DNA from: UBA5216 sp043743335 | GTDB lineage: Bacteria; Pseudomonadota; Gammaproteobacteria; Burkholderiales; SG8-41 | DNA length: 64,000 nucleotides | Assembly (NCBI GenBank): GCA_043743335.1 | Contig: JAYTWR010000083.1 | Coordinates: 1 to 64,000, forward strand | Direction of reading: 5' to 3' | Shown here: positions 9,323 through 17,659 of the stretch, piece after piece | Numbering within the stretch: the first letter of the stretch is position 1 | Layout of the letters: every line of letters starts with the position of its first letter | Notes under the pieces: model-generated | What the model was told of the DNA's origin: nothing | Database searches by the model: none | What the model saw: the letters and a program-made list of their open reading frames with translations, nothing else | Position numbers and translations under genes: made by a program

Positions 9323-10545
9323 AAATTTATACGGTAGGCGGTGCGGTTCGCGACGAGCTGCTGGGCCTGCCGGTGGCGGATCGTGACTATGTTGTGGTGG
9401 GTGCCACGCCTGAGCAGATGGTGGCGCAAGGCTACAAGCCCGTCGGCAAAGACTTTCCGGTTTTTCTGCATCCGCAAACGCACGAGGAATACGCGCTGGC
9501 GCGCACCGAGCGCAAAACCGCGCGCGGCTATCACGGCTTTGCGTTTCACGCCGCGCCCGATGTCACGCTCGAAGAAGATCTCGCACGGCGCGATCTCACC
9601 CTCAACGCCATCGCCAAAGACGAACACGGCGCGCTGATTGATCCGCACCACGGCATCGGCGATTTAAAGGCGCGTGTGCTGCGCCATGTCAGCCCGGCGT
9701 TTGCCGAAGACCCGGTGCGCATTTTGCGATTGGCGCGTTTTGCTGCGCGCTTTTCTGCCTTGGGATTTACCGTCGCAGACGAGACCGTGCGCCTCATGCG
9801 CGGCATGACGGCCAACGGCGAAGTGGACGCGCTGGTGGCCGAGCGCGTGTGGCAGGAATTGTCGCGCGGCCTGATGGAAGCCCAGCCCTCACGCATGTTC
9901 AATGTGCTGCGCGAGTGCGGCGCACTGGCGCGCGTGTTGCCGGAGATAGACGCCTTGTGGGGCGTGCCGCAGCGCCCGGAGCATCACCCGGAAATCGACA
10001 CCGGTGTGCATGTGATGATGGTGATCGATTACGCCGCCGGCCAAAACCACGCGCTCGACACGCGCTTTGCCGCGCTCACGCATGATCTGGGCAAAGCCGC
10101 CACGCCGCGCGAGGAATGGCCGCGCCACACCGGGCATGAGGCGCGCAGCGTAGGCTTGGTGGCAGCGCTGTGCGAGCGCCTGCGCGTGCCTGCGGATTGC
10201 CGCGATTTGGCGCTCATCATGGCGCGCGAGCACGGCAATATCCACCGCGCCGCAGAGCTGCGCGCAGCCACCATCGTCAAGCTGCTACAAAGCGCTGATG
10301 CGTTTCGCAAACCCGATCGATTCGCGCGACTCTTGCAGGCATGCGAATGCGACAAACGCGGACGCCTCGGCGGCGAACACAAACCGTATCCGCCAGCGGC
10401 GCGCATGTCGACGGCGTACCAAGCGGCGGCGGCGGTGGATGCCGGCGCGATTGCCCAACACGCCGGCGAGCCAGCGCGCATCAAGGAAAAAGTGCATCAG
10501 GCGCGGGTGACGGCGGTGAAGATAGCGCTGAAGGAAATCGACTAA
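9319..10545 (+). CDS. cca: Multifunctional CCA-adding tRNA nucleotidyltransferase with HD domain
   Basis: This enzyme adds or repairs the 3'-CCA end of tRNAs. Its C-terminal HD domain carries phosphohydrolase activities in characterised homologues. The 408-residue protein has the nucleotidyltransferase motif GGAVRDELLGL (residues 7-17) with DRDY, the RRDLTLNAIA and RILRLARFAARF motifs of class II enzymes, and the metal-binding HDLGKA (about H255-D256). The start codon lies inside a copy of the dispersed AT-rich motif, and no clear Shine-Dalgarno sequence is visible. A GST remnant follows directly in the same frame. Confidence 0.97.
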   Translation: MKIYTVGGAVRDELLGLPVADRDYVVVGATPEQMVAQGYKPVGKDFPVFLHPQTHEEYALARTERKTARGYHGFAFHAAPDVTLEEDLARRDLTLNAIAKDEHGALIDPHHGIGDLKARVLRHVSPAFAEDPVRILRLARFAARFSALGFTVADETVRLMRGMTANGEVDALVAERVWQELSRGLMEAQPSRMFNVLRECGALARVLPEIDALWGVPQRPEHHPEIDTGVHVMMVIDYAAGQNHALDTRFAALTHDLGKAATPREEWPRHTGHEARSVGLVAALCERLRVPADCRDLALIMAREHGNIHRAAELRAATIVKLLQSADAFRKPDRFARLLQACECDKRGRLGGEHKPYPPAARMSTAYQAAAAVDAGAIAQHAGEPARIKEKVHQARVTAVKIALKEID

Positions 10546-10941
10546 AAAGCATTTGCCACAGAGAAAACCGGCAAGTTCCTAGCCCCCGCCGGCGCGGCGC
10601 GCAGCGCGGCCATGCAGTGGCTAATGTTCCAGATGGGCGGGGTAGGGCCGATTTTCGGTCAAGTGCATCATTTTCTGCGCGCCGCGAAAGCGCCGGTGCC
10701 GTACGCCATTGAACGTTACGGCAAGGAAAAAGACCGCCTCTACCAAGTGCTGGACAAACGCTTGAATTCACAGCAGTATTTGGCTGGTGACTACTCGATA
10801 GCCGACATGGCAACGTACCCTTGGGTAGCGCGCCACGAGTGGCACAAAACCGATTTGGCGACGGTGCCGAACGTCAAACGCTGGTTCGATGCGATATCAG
10901 CAAGGCCCGCCGTGCAGCGCGGCATGGCCGTACCGGTGTAA
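10546..10941 (+). pseudogene. Glutathione S-transferase (YfcG-like) C-terminal remnant
   Basis: The open frame directly after the cca stop encodes TEKTGKFLAPAGAARSAAMQ, then WLMFQMGGVGPIFGQVHHF, DRLYQVLDKRL, YSIADMATYPW and VKRWFDAISARPAVQRG. These are the C-terminal helical domain of a YfcG/YghU-type GST. The N-terminal thioredoxin-fold glutathione-binding domain (about 80-90 residues) is missing, and the frame has no plausible start near its beginning. An internal ATG at 10612 could give a 109-residue product, but it would lack the glutathione site. Confidence 0.85.
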
Positions 10942-10963
10942 CAAGAAATTGAATAAAATCCAT

Positions 10964-11119
10964 GTCTCTATTCAGCCTCTATGGAAAGTCAAAAGCTTCC
11001 CTCACCCGGCGCTGCGCGCCACCCTCTCCCAGAGGGCGAGGGTTTGTTCCCCTCTCCCTTCGGGAGAGGGGTTAGGGGTGAGGGAAGATGTTGAACTTTC
11101 ATAGAGGCTGAATAGAGAC
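10964..11119. mobile_element. MITE-like element, 156 bp, with terminal inverted repeats and 8-bp target duplication
   Basis: The ends are inverted repeats starting GTCTCTATTCAGCCTCTATG (exact for the first 20 bases) and extending with mismatches to the CCCTCACCC/GGGTGAGGG step about 44 bases in. The interior contains a CCTCTCCC..GGGAGAGG hairpin and no gene. The element is flanked by a perfect direct repeat, AAATCCAT, at 10956-10963 and 11120-11127. A related right end lies at 41-114 and a short core hairpin at 27291-27330. A transposase in trans is inferred; none is encoded here. Confidence 0.88.
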
Positions 11120-11149
11120 AAATCCATTAGCTATCGTAAGGAACGAAAT

Positions 11150-11629
11150 ATGGAACCGCAAAATTTTTCCGCACGACGTAGACAGGTTTTGGCCTTAGGC
11201 ACTGGGGCGCTGACGGTGCCGGTAGTTGCTTTCGCTGCGGGCGAACCGATGATTCAGTATTCGGGCGGAAAAATGGTGGTGTCCGGGCGCGTCGTCGCGG
11301 CCGCCGATGGCCGCGCGCTGAACGGAGCGCAAATTGAAATCTGGTCGGTGGATGCGCGCGGCGTGCGCAGCGAATCGTCGCACGAAGTGGCGACTGCCGA
11401 CGGCGATGGACGCTATTTCGTTGAACTACCGGGCAACGCCCACCGCTTGCACTACCGCGTGAGCCACACGGGCTACGCCACCAAAATCACGCAACTCAAC
11501 AGCACCGCACAACAACGTGCGGTAACGCTCACGCGCGATCAAGCGGGCGCAACGCGCGCCGCTTTCGAAATGAAACTCGGCCCGCGCAACGCAATCGCCT
11601 CTGGTGCCCCAGAAATTTTTGCCTTGTAA
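11150..11629 (+). CDS. Secreted intradiol ring-cleavage dioxygenase-like protein
   Basis: The 159-residue protein has a twin-arginine-like leader (ARRRQVLALGTGAL...VVAFAAG) and a beta-sandwich resembling the intradiol dioxygenase core: VSGRVVAAADGRALNGAQIE, then IWSVDARG, TADGDGRYFVELPG and HYRVSHTGYATKITQL. True intradiol dioxygenases bind Fe(III) through two Tyr and two His. Here Y and H occur in HRLHYRVSHTGY, but the complete set cannot be confirmed, and at 159 residues the protein is short. A small periplasmic catechol-dioxygenase-like or carrier role is possible. It lies just after the MITE, with a possible RBS AAGGAACG upstream of the ATG. Confidence 0.7.
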   Translation: MEPQNFSARRRQVLALGTGALTVPVVAFAAGEPMIQYSGGKMVVSGRVVAAADGRALNGAQIEIWSVDARGVRSESSHEVATADGDGRYFVELPGNAHRLHYRVSHTGYATKITQLNSTAQQRAVTLTRDQAGATRAAFEMKLGPRNAIASGAPEIFAL

Positions 11630-11635
11630 CTGCAC

Positions 11636-11742
11636 GGTTTATTCACGGCCTGCTAGCGGCGGGTGAGCGGCGGGCGAGCGTCAAAACCGATGCCGAGGGC
11701 GGCTATCGTTACTCACGTTGGCGCGCACCCGTTGAGCGGCTA
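11636..11742 (+). pseudogene. Possible remnant of a second dioxygenase-like domain
   Basis: One frame here reads ASVKTDAEGGYRYSRWRAP, resembling the TDAxGxYxF strand of intradiol-dioxygenase-like proteins such as the neighbour upstream. There is no start and no complete domain. It may be a degraded duplicate or the detached C-terminal part of the previous gene. Confidence 0.35.
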
Positions 11743-11744
11743 AT

Positions 11745-12719
11745 TCACTCGGCTTTCAGGTCGAGCGCGCGCACGATTTTCCCCCAAGCCTCGATCTCCA
11801 TCTTGAAATAAGCGCTGAATTCTTCCGGCGTATTGCCGATCAGCACAAAACCCAAGTCGGTGAGCCGCTTGCTGATGGCCGGGTTGTTCAAGGCCGCCAG
11901 TGACGACTTGTGCGCACGATCGACAATCTCGCGCGGCGTTTTTGATGGCACGACGACGCCGTACCAGTTGCCGGATTCAAATTTCGCCAAGTTCACAAAA
12001 CCACTTTCAGCCACCGTTGGCAATTCCGGCATCAGCGCTATGCGCTTGCTGCTGGTCACCGCCAGCGGGCGCAGGCGGCCTTGTTTCACTTGCGGCAAGG
12101 CGCCCGCCGCCGGTGAAAAATACACCGAGGTTTCACCCGCAATCACCGCTGTCAGCGCCTCGCCGCCCGCGCGATACGGCACGTGCAGCATGTCGACGTT
12201 GGCTTGGCGCTTGAACATTTCCGCCGCAAGAAACGTAAACGTGCCCACCCCTGCCGACGAATGATTAATCGCGCCGGGTTTGGCTTTGGCCAGCTTGACC
12301 AACGCCGCTACCGATGTCACCGGCAGCGACGGATGCACCACCAGAATCGCCGGCCCGGTCGCCAGCAGGCTCACCGGCGCAAAATCACGCAGCGGTTCAT
12401 ACGCGAGCTTGCGGTACATCGATACGTTGACCGCATGCGCCATGTTCACCATGAATATCGTGTAGCCGTCTGCGGGTGCGCGCGCGGCCACTTCCGCGCC
12501 GATATTGCCTGCCGCACCGGCGCGATTTTCCACAATCACTTGCTGACCAAACGATTCAGCCAGACCAGCCGCGTAAATGCGGCCGATGGTGTCGGAGCCA
12601 CTGCCCGCCGAGAACGGAATCAGCAAGCGCACCACTTTGACGGGGTAGCTTTGCGCCGTCGCAGCGCCCGCACTGAGCGCAAGCAAAGAAATTACGTAAC
12701 TAATTGATTTTATTGACAT
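11745..12719 (-). CDS. Bug-type tripartite tricarboxylate transporter substrate-binding protein
   Basis: This 324-residue periplasmic receptor is the only intact one of four Bug genes in the window. A signal peptide of about 22 residues ends GAATAQ, followed by YPVKVVRLLIPFSAGSGSDT, ENRAGAAGNIGAE, KLAYEPLRDFAPVS, SSAGVGTFTFLAAEMFK, MLHVPYRAGG and a C-terminal VRALDLKAE. Family members bind carboxylates or aromatic acids for TctAB-type transporters or sensors. No TctA/TctB gene is in the window. Its start is one base after the stop of the TauE-like gene, so it belongs to that minus-strand operon. Its first codons (MSIKSISYVI) are encoded by a copy of the dispersed AT-rich motif. Confidence 0.95.
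   Translation of the reverse strand: MSIKSISYVISLLALSAGAATAQSYPVKVVRLLIPFSAGSGSDTIGRIYAAGLAESFGQQVIVENRAGAAGNIGAEVAARAPADGYTIFMVNMAHAVNVSMYRKLAYEPLRDFAPVSLLATGPAILVVHPSLPVTSVAALVKLAKAKPGAINHSSAGVGTFTFLAAEMFKRQANVDMLHVPYRAGGEALTAVIAGETSVYFSPAAGALPQVKQGRLRPLAVTSSKRIALMPELPTVAESGFVNLAKFESGNWYGVVVPSKTPREIVDRAHKSSLAALNNPAISKRLTDLGFVLIGNTPEEFSAYFKMEIEAWGKIVRALDLKAE
12696..12716 (+). repeat. Dispersed AT-rich 20-mer, consensus copy
   Basis: GTAACTAATTGATTTTATTG lies over the first codons of the Bug gene, which is read on the opposite strand. Confidence 0.9.
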
Positions 12720-12720
12720 T

Positions 12721-13491
12721 TTATTTGATGAAGTAACGCAAGCCTTGAATCATCAATAGCGCCGCAATCACGAACAAAATTTTTCGCAACACCCTTTGAT
12801 ACGTTGCCACGCTGACATAGCGTTGCAACCGCTGCCCCGCGGCCATGCCCGCCAGCGCCACCAGCGTCAGCGGAATATTGGCAGCCGCCGCGCGCAAACT
12901 CAACTCGCCCGCGCCGGCCAGCGTGGCGGCCTGCACCAGCTTGCCGCCGAGAAAACACAGGTTAAGCATTTGCGTCATGATCGTCGCTTCGACGCCGAGC
13001 AGCATGAAGTAAATCAGCAGCGGCGGCAGCGAGTTGTTGACCGCGCCGGAAAAAAATCCGCCGGTCAAACCAAACGCCGCTTGCGCGGTACGCGGGCGAC
13101 GCATCAGCGCGTCCCAGTTGAGCAGCGCGATTTGTTTCTGATACAGATAAATCAAAATAATCACCGCCAGCAGCAGGCGCAGCGGCTCGGATGGCGCGAC
13201 GATCAGCACACTCGCGCCGATGAACGAGCCGATCAGCGCATACACCGCCACCGGCCAATGCACGCCGAGGCTCGCGCGCCAGTTACCGCCCTGCACCACG
13301 CTGATGATATTGACCGTAATGTTGGGCAGCAGATTCAGCAACACCGCAGTTTTGATGTCGGTCATCAGCGCCAGCACGGGCGTCGAAATCGCCGGAAAAC
13401 CAAAGCCCAACGAGCCTTGCGTAACGCCCGCAACAAAAATCGCCGGGCCGATAGCGGCCCATACCAGTGGCGGAAAATCCAGCCCCATCAC
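12721..13491 (-). CDS. TauE/SafE (TSUP) family membrane permease
   Basis: This 256-residue protein has about eight hydrophobic helices and the TSUP pattern. There is an N-terminal half GVTQGSLGFGFPAISTPVLAL with conserved Gly/Pro, and a repeat-like second half AAFGLTGGFFSGAVNNSLPP. TSUP proteins move sulphite, sulphoacetate or other organic anions across the inner membrane. The substrate here is unknown, and a Bug receptor gene one base downstream suggests a shared anionic substrate. Its start overlaps the stop of the MidA-like gene by 4 bases (ATGA). Confidence 0.9.
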   Translation of the reverse strand: MMGLDFPPLVWAAIGPAIFVAGVTQGSLGFGFPAISTPVLALMTDIKTAVLLNLLPNITVNIISVVQGGNWRASLGVHWPVAVYALIGSFIGASVLIVAPSEPLRLLLAVIILIYLYQKQIALLNWDALMRRPRTAQAAFGLTGGFFSGAVNNSLPPLLIYFMLLGVEATIMTQMLNLCFLGGKLVQAATLAGAGELSLRAAAANIPLTLVALAGMAAGQRLQRYVSVATYQRVLRKILFVIAALLMIQGLRYFIK

Positions 13492-14693
13492 AGCGTGTGC
13501 GACTTGTCGCCGCGCGCAAAACCCATGAGCGGCGTGGTGACGTTTTTACCCAGCGCGATCACCTTGAACAGCTCGCCCATTTCTGCCGGTGACAACAACT
13601 TTTGCGCCTGCGCGGCAAGTGGCGCATACGCGCGCGCATCGCTGGCGGGCGTGGCCGACAGCAAATCGGTGATGCCGCAGTTGATCAGAAAATGGGCCTG
13701 CGAGGTATAGCCGAGCAGCGCTGCGCCGCCGTCCAGAGCAGCCGCGGCCACCGCACTGAAATCGACGTGCGTGGTGATATCTTGCAAACCCACAAAGGCA
13801 AATGGATCGTCGTGCGCATGGTGCCGGTAGTGGCACATCAACGTGCCAGTCGCGCGCTGCGGGTGATAAAACTCGCGCGCCGGGAACCCGTAGTCGATGA
13901 ACAGCATGACACCGCGCGTGAGCAGGCGAGCGAGGCTCGCGACCAGCGCTGTGGCGGCGAAGTTAATCTCGGTGCGGTAGTTGTGCGTCGGCAGATTAAG
14001 CGGTGCTACAGCGCGGTGAATTAGATCAGGGGCCGTGGTGTCGTGCCACATAAAAGCACTGGCCTCTTGCGACCACCGCACAGAAGCTTCAAGCACTTCG
14101 CCTTGGCACGTTGTTACCACATGCGCCGGCGTGGCATCCAACACCTCGTTGGCAACGATCATGCCTTCGAACGAATCCGGCAACGCCTCTAGCCACTGCA
14201 CGCGATCACACAGCGCAGGCGCACGCTGCGCGATACGCTCACGCTGCCGCTCGCGTAAATCCGCGCTGAGTTCCAGAATGAAATAGCGCTCCGGCGCGCA
14301 GCCTATTTCGTGCGTCGCCAGCAGAAAATCCGCCGCCAGTGCGCCGCTGCCCGCGCCGATCTCCAGCACTTGGTGCAGGCCGTCGCTGCGCAACTGTGCC
14401 CCCTGTCGCGCCAGGCATTGCGCAAACAGCGGCGACATTTCCGGCGCGGTGACGAAATCCCCCGCCGCGCCCAGCTTGCGGCTGCCCGCGCTGTAGTAAC
14501 CCAAACCCGGCGCGTACAGCACCTGCTCCATGTAGCGCGAAAAAGGGATGTGGCCGCCCGCCGCCTGAATCTCTCGCGCGATCAGCAGGGACAATTCATC
14601 GCTCACGGCGCGCGCTTCGGCAGAAGGCGGCGGCAGGTGAGCCAGGTGCGGTGGGATAGTCACGCGCAGCGCTTCTTTGTGTGCATCACACAA
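13488..14693 (-). CDS. SAM-dependent methyltransferase, MidA/NDUFAF7 family
   Basis: This 401-residue class I methyltransferase has family markers: the N-terminal ISFxxYMxxxLYxPxxGYY-like stretch (PFSRYMEQVLYAPGLGYYSA), GDFVTAPEMSPLFAQCLARQ, and the SAM motif LEIGAGSGALAADFL (about residue 113). The mitochondrial relative methylates an arginine of complex I, while bacterial targets are not established. It heads a three-gene minus-strand operon with the TauE permease (4-bp overlap) and the Bug receptor. Confidence 0.92.
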   Translation of the reverse strand: MCDAHKEALRVTIPPHLAHLPPPSAEARAVSDELSLLIAREIQAAGGHIPFSRYMEQVLYAPGLGYYSAGSRKLGAAGDFVTAPEMSPLFAQCLARQGAQLRSDGLHQVLEIGAGSGALAADFLLATHEIGCAPERYFILELSADLRERQRERIAQRAPALCDRVQWLEALPDSFEGMIVANEVLDATPAHVVTTCQGEVLEASVRWSQEASAFMWHDTTAPDLIHRAVAPLNLPTHNYRTEINFAATALVASLARLLTRGVMLFIDYGFPAREFYHPQRATGTLMCHYRHHAHDDPFAFVGLQDITTHVDFSAVAAAALDGGAALLGYTSQAHFLINCGITDLLSATPASDARAYAPLAAQAQKLLSPAEMGELFKVIALGKNVTTPLMGFARGDKSHTL

Positions 14694-14698
14694 ATACT

Positions 14699-14719
14699 TT
14701 AACTAATTGATTTTATTGG
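14699..14719 (+). repeat. Dispersed AT-rich 20-mer
   Basis: TTAACTAATTGATTTTATTG lies between the MidA start and the 3' end of the flavin monooxygenase gene, both on the minus strand. Confidence 0.88.
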
Positions 14720-14743
14720 ATTTTTATAAATGCTCGCCGACAG

Positions 14744-16543
14744 CTATTGCGCCGCCTGCGACGCGTCAAACTTTGGCAACAAGCCTTCTTCTATCGCCTT
14801 GATTTGCAGCGCCACAAAGCGCGAAAAAATACGGCAGTTGGCAAAGCTGCCGCCGACGAACCACAGGCCTTCTTGCGCGGTGCGCCGCCACATATTGTTC
14901 ATCTCGCCATCGGCGCGCAAGCCCCACACCGGCCCCACTTTTTTCGCGATGGTTTCGCCCAAGAGTTTGCCCACCAGCACCTCCTGCGTCACAAAGCCCG
15001 TTGCCAGCACGATCAAATCCGCTGGCTTCACGGCGCCGTCTTTGAGCAACGCCCCGGTGGCGCAGAAGCGCTCGATCTGTTCGTACTGCATCAGCCCCAC
15101 TTCGCCGTCGATGATTAACTCAGAGCAACCGGCATTCAGGTAATAGCCGCCGTAGCGTTTGCGGATCATCATGTTGTGCCCGGCGTGGTCGTCGCCGTCG
15201 TGCCACTTGAAACCACGCGCAGTGAGGCCGTCGATGGTTTTGCGGTCGAGTTCGACCATGCGTGCGGTGATGCTTTCCAAATTGCGCTGCAACACCGGCA
15301 GGGTGTTGGTGGTCACCAGCATATCGCCATCGTCGAGCGGCACGCCGTCATACAGGCCGTAGCTCAGCTTGGCGCTGGGATCGATGCTGATTACCATGGT
15401 TGATCCGCGCTGGATAATAGTGGCGTCGGCGCCGTTGCCATGCAAATCCTGCGCGACATCGTGCGCGCTGGTGCCGGTGCCCAGCACCAGCGCTTTTTTG
15501 CCGCGCCAACTCGCGCCGTTGCCGTACTCCGTGGTGTGCATCACCGCGCCTTTGAAATCCTTCAGGCCGGGCAAATCCGGTATGCGCGGAAAGCCCACTA
15601 GGCCGTTGGCGAAAATCAAATGTTTGGGGTGCATGGTGCGTTCCGTGCCGTCGGTATGGCGCACCACGGCGTTCCAGCGACCCACGGATTCATCGTAGCT
15701 GCCGCTGATGAGCTCGGTGCTGGTCCAGAAATTGATTTCCATCGCCCACGCATAGGCTTCGAACCAATCGGCCACCATGTCTTTGGACAAATACACCGGC
15801 CAGTTCGGCGGGAACGGCATGTACGGCAAGTGATTGAAATCGGTGGGATTGTGCAGCGCCAGTGAGTGGTAACGCGTGCGCCAGCAGTCGCCCACGCGCG
15901 CCTGCCGGTCAATCACCAGCGTGTCCACGCCCAAGTGCCCCAGCCGCGCGGCGACCGTCAGCCCGGCTTGACCACCGCCTACCACCAGCACCGTGGGTTC
16001 ACGGTGGGTATAAAGCTGACGGGCCATGCGCAGGTCTTTCCAATTCGCGCCGCCGAAGTTGCGCGAATACGCTTCGCCGGTGGGTCGGCGCTTGCCGACT
16101 TTTTCTTCAAAACCGGTCAGCTCGTGCAAATGGGTCATGAGCTGAAAGGCCTTGGAGGGATCATTCGCCAGCAAGCGCACCACGCCGTAACCGCGGCCGA
16201 TGGCGGTCTCAAACTGGATGAAGGCCTCGATCAGCTGATGCCCCGTGCGCGTCACGCGGCGCGGCGGCGTGCGCGCCTCGGCAATGGCAAAACCGCGCGC
16301 CTGGGTGGTCGCCTGTTGTGCGACCAACAGTGCGGCGATGTCGTGAGCGCCCTGGCGTGGGGTAATGGTCCAGGTGAACGCATACAAGTCGCGCCAATGG
16401 CCATCCGCCATAAACAGGGTTGCGACTTGCGCCGTGCTGTTGCTGCACAGCGCCGCATTGAGCCTGACAAGCCATTGCCCGACGCATGCTTGGTCGGATT
16501 CGGCGGCGAGTTTTTCGACGGGGGGTGTGATGACACTGCTCAT
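14744..16543 (-). CDS. Flavin-containing monooxygenase with N-terminal NTF2/SnoaL-like domain
   Basis: Residues about 20-150 look like a SnoaL/NTF2-type cone domain (LFMADGHWRDLYAFTWTITP). The rest is a flavoprotein monooxygenase with the FAD motif VLVVGGGQAGLTVAARLG (GGGQAG at 189-194), the YHSLALHNP segment, and an NADPH motif LVLGTGTSAHDVAQDL. FMO/YUCCA-like enzymes hydroxylate soft nucleophiles or indole-type substrates using NADPH and O2. I chose the start at 16543 because GAGGAG lies correctly upstream; an ATG six codons earlier would overlap that site. The product is then 599 residues. Confidence 0.9.
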   Translation of the reverse strand: MSSVITPPVEKLAAESDQACVGQWLVRLNAALCSNSTAQVATLFMADGHWRDLYAFTWTITPRQGAHDIAALLVAQQATTQARGFAIAEARTPPRRVTRTGHQLIEAFIQFETAIGRGYGVVRLLANDPSKAFQLMTHLHELTGFEEKVGKRRPTGEAYSRNFGGANWKDLRMARQLYTHREPTVLVVGGGQAGLTVAARLGHLGVDTLVIDRQARVGDCWRTRYHSLALHNPTDFNHLPYMPFPPNWPVYLSKDMVADWFEAYAWAMEINFWTSTELISGSYDESVGRWNAVVRHTDGTERTMHPKHLIFANGLVGFPRIPDLPGLKDFKGAVMHTTEYGNGASWRGKKALVLGTGTSAHDVAQDLHGNGADATIIQRGSTMVISIDPSAKLSYGLYDGVPLDDGDMLVTTNTLPVLQRNLESITARMVELDRKTIDGLTARGFKWHDGDDHAGHNMMIRKRYGGYYLNAGCSELIIDGEVGLMQYEQIERFCATGALLKDGAVKPADLIVLATGFVTQEVLVGKLLGETIAKKVGPVWGLRADGEMNNMWRRTAQEGLWFVGGSFANCRIFSRFVALQIKAIEEGLLPKFDASQAAQ

Positions 16544-16773
16544 CGGTGACTCCTCTGACATGACATTCGGTGTTCTGATTCGGCCTGCGGCAAGGATGGT
16601 TTGCCGCGCTATGCAGATTTTGCCACGACGGCGCAGCGTCTGGCGCTGCGCAAGACGCCTTTCGCTGTTCGCGTGATCCGGATTATGATGGCAGTCACAC
16701 GCATAGTGCCGTTCTGCCAAGGCACTGCCGTTTTCGATTGACTGCACACGCCACGCTGCCGAAAGGAATCACC

Positions 16774-17379
16774 ATGCGTTCGCCCACTGCACTGATGGCT
16801 GCGCTGTTTGTTGCTGGCCAGCTAGGGCTGTCGGCCGTGCCGGATGCCGCAGCGCAGGAGCGCTACCCCGTGCGACCGGTGCGTTTGCTGGTGCCGTATC
16901 CGCCCGGCGGCGGCGCCGATTTCACCGCACGCGAGTTGGGGCACAAGCTAAGCGAAGTGTGGGGCCAGCAGGTGGTCGCCGACAACCGCCCCGGTGCGGC
17001 CACGGCGATCGGGCACAACACGGTTGCGAAGGCCGCGCCCGACGGCTATACGTTGGGGCTGGGGTCGCCCGCAGGCATGGCGTTGAACCCGGTGCTGGGC
17101 ACCAAGCTGCCCTACGAATCGCCGAAAGATTTCACTGCGCTCGGCATGATCGTGAGCCTGCCGTTTGTGGTGGCGGTGAGCGCCACGCTGCCCGCCAACA
17201 CGATGCGTGAGCTGATTGCGCTCGCCAAAACGCAGCCCGGCAAACTGAACTTTGCCTCGCCCGGCATTGAACCCATGACCAGCACGCCGGAAAACATGCA
17301 GCGTTTTATCGTCGATGAACAAACGCGCTGGCGCACGGTGATCCGCAGCGCAGGGATAACCGCCGATGTCATGCGCTAA
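16774..17379 (+). pseudogene. Bug-type receptor with in-frame internal deletion
   Basis: A good start (GAAAGGA upstream of the ATG) leads into a signal peptide ending DAAAQ, then YPVRPVRLLVPYPPGGGADF, DNRPGAATAIG and KLPYESPKDFTAL through GKLNFASPG. There it jumps directly to a normal Bug C-terminus (STPENMQRFIVDEQTRWRTV to SAGI). The frame stays open for 201 residues against about 320 in the family, so roughly 110-120 central residues, including the VPYKG ligand loop, are gone. It might be secreted but cannot form the two-lobed pocket. It lies 231 bp from the divergent monooxygenase. Confidence 0.85.
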
Positions 17380-17424
17380 CGTTCACCGGCGCGCGCCGGG
17401 CCGGGCCGCATCCGCAAAGGCTGC

Positions 17425-17445
17425 GTAACTAATTGTTTTTATTGG
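17425..17445 (+). repeat. Dispersed AT-rich 20-mer
   Basis: GTAACTAATTGTTTTTATTG lies ten bases before the start codon of the next Bug remnant. Confidence 0.88.
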
Positions 17446-17454
17446 GTATTTTAT

Positions 17455-17655
17455 ATGCTCGCCATCGGCGCAGCGCACGCGCAAAAGCCCGCTGCACCGT
17501 TCCCCGCGCGCCCCGTGCGTTTGTTGGTGACACAAGCCGCAGGCGGCCCAACGGATGTCGAAGCGCTCACGCCGCAACAGCTCGGCGCCAAACTGGCGCG
17601 CGACCATGAGCGCTGGGGCAAAGTTGTCATGGCCGCAGGGATGAAACCCAACTAA
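17455..17655 (+). pseudogene. Bug-type receptor remnant, 66 codons, both termini retained
   Basis: The short frame encodes the end of a signal peptide (IGAAHAQ), the first Bug strand (FPARPVRLLVTQAAGGPTD), and then directly the final helix (GAKLARDHERWGKVVMAAGM). About 240 central residues are absent, yet the frame is preserved. It is separated from the following oxidoreductase start by 4 bases, so it may persist as a translated leader that couples translation. It could also be only a fossil. Confidence 0.8.
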
Positions 17656-17659
17656 TCCC

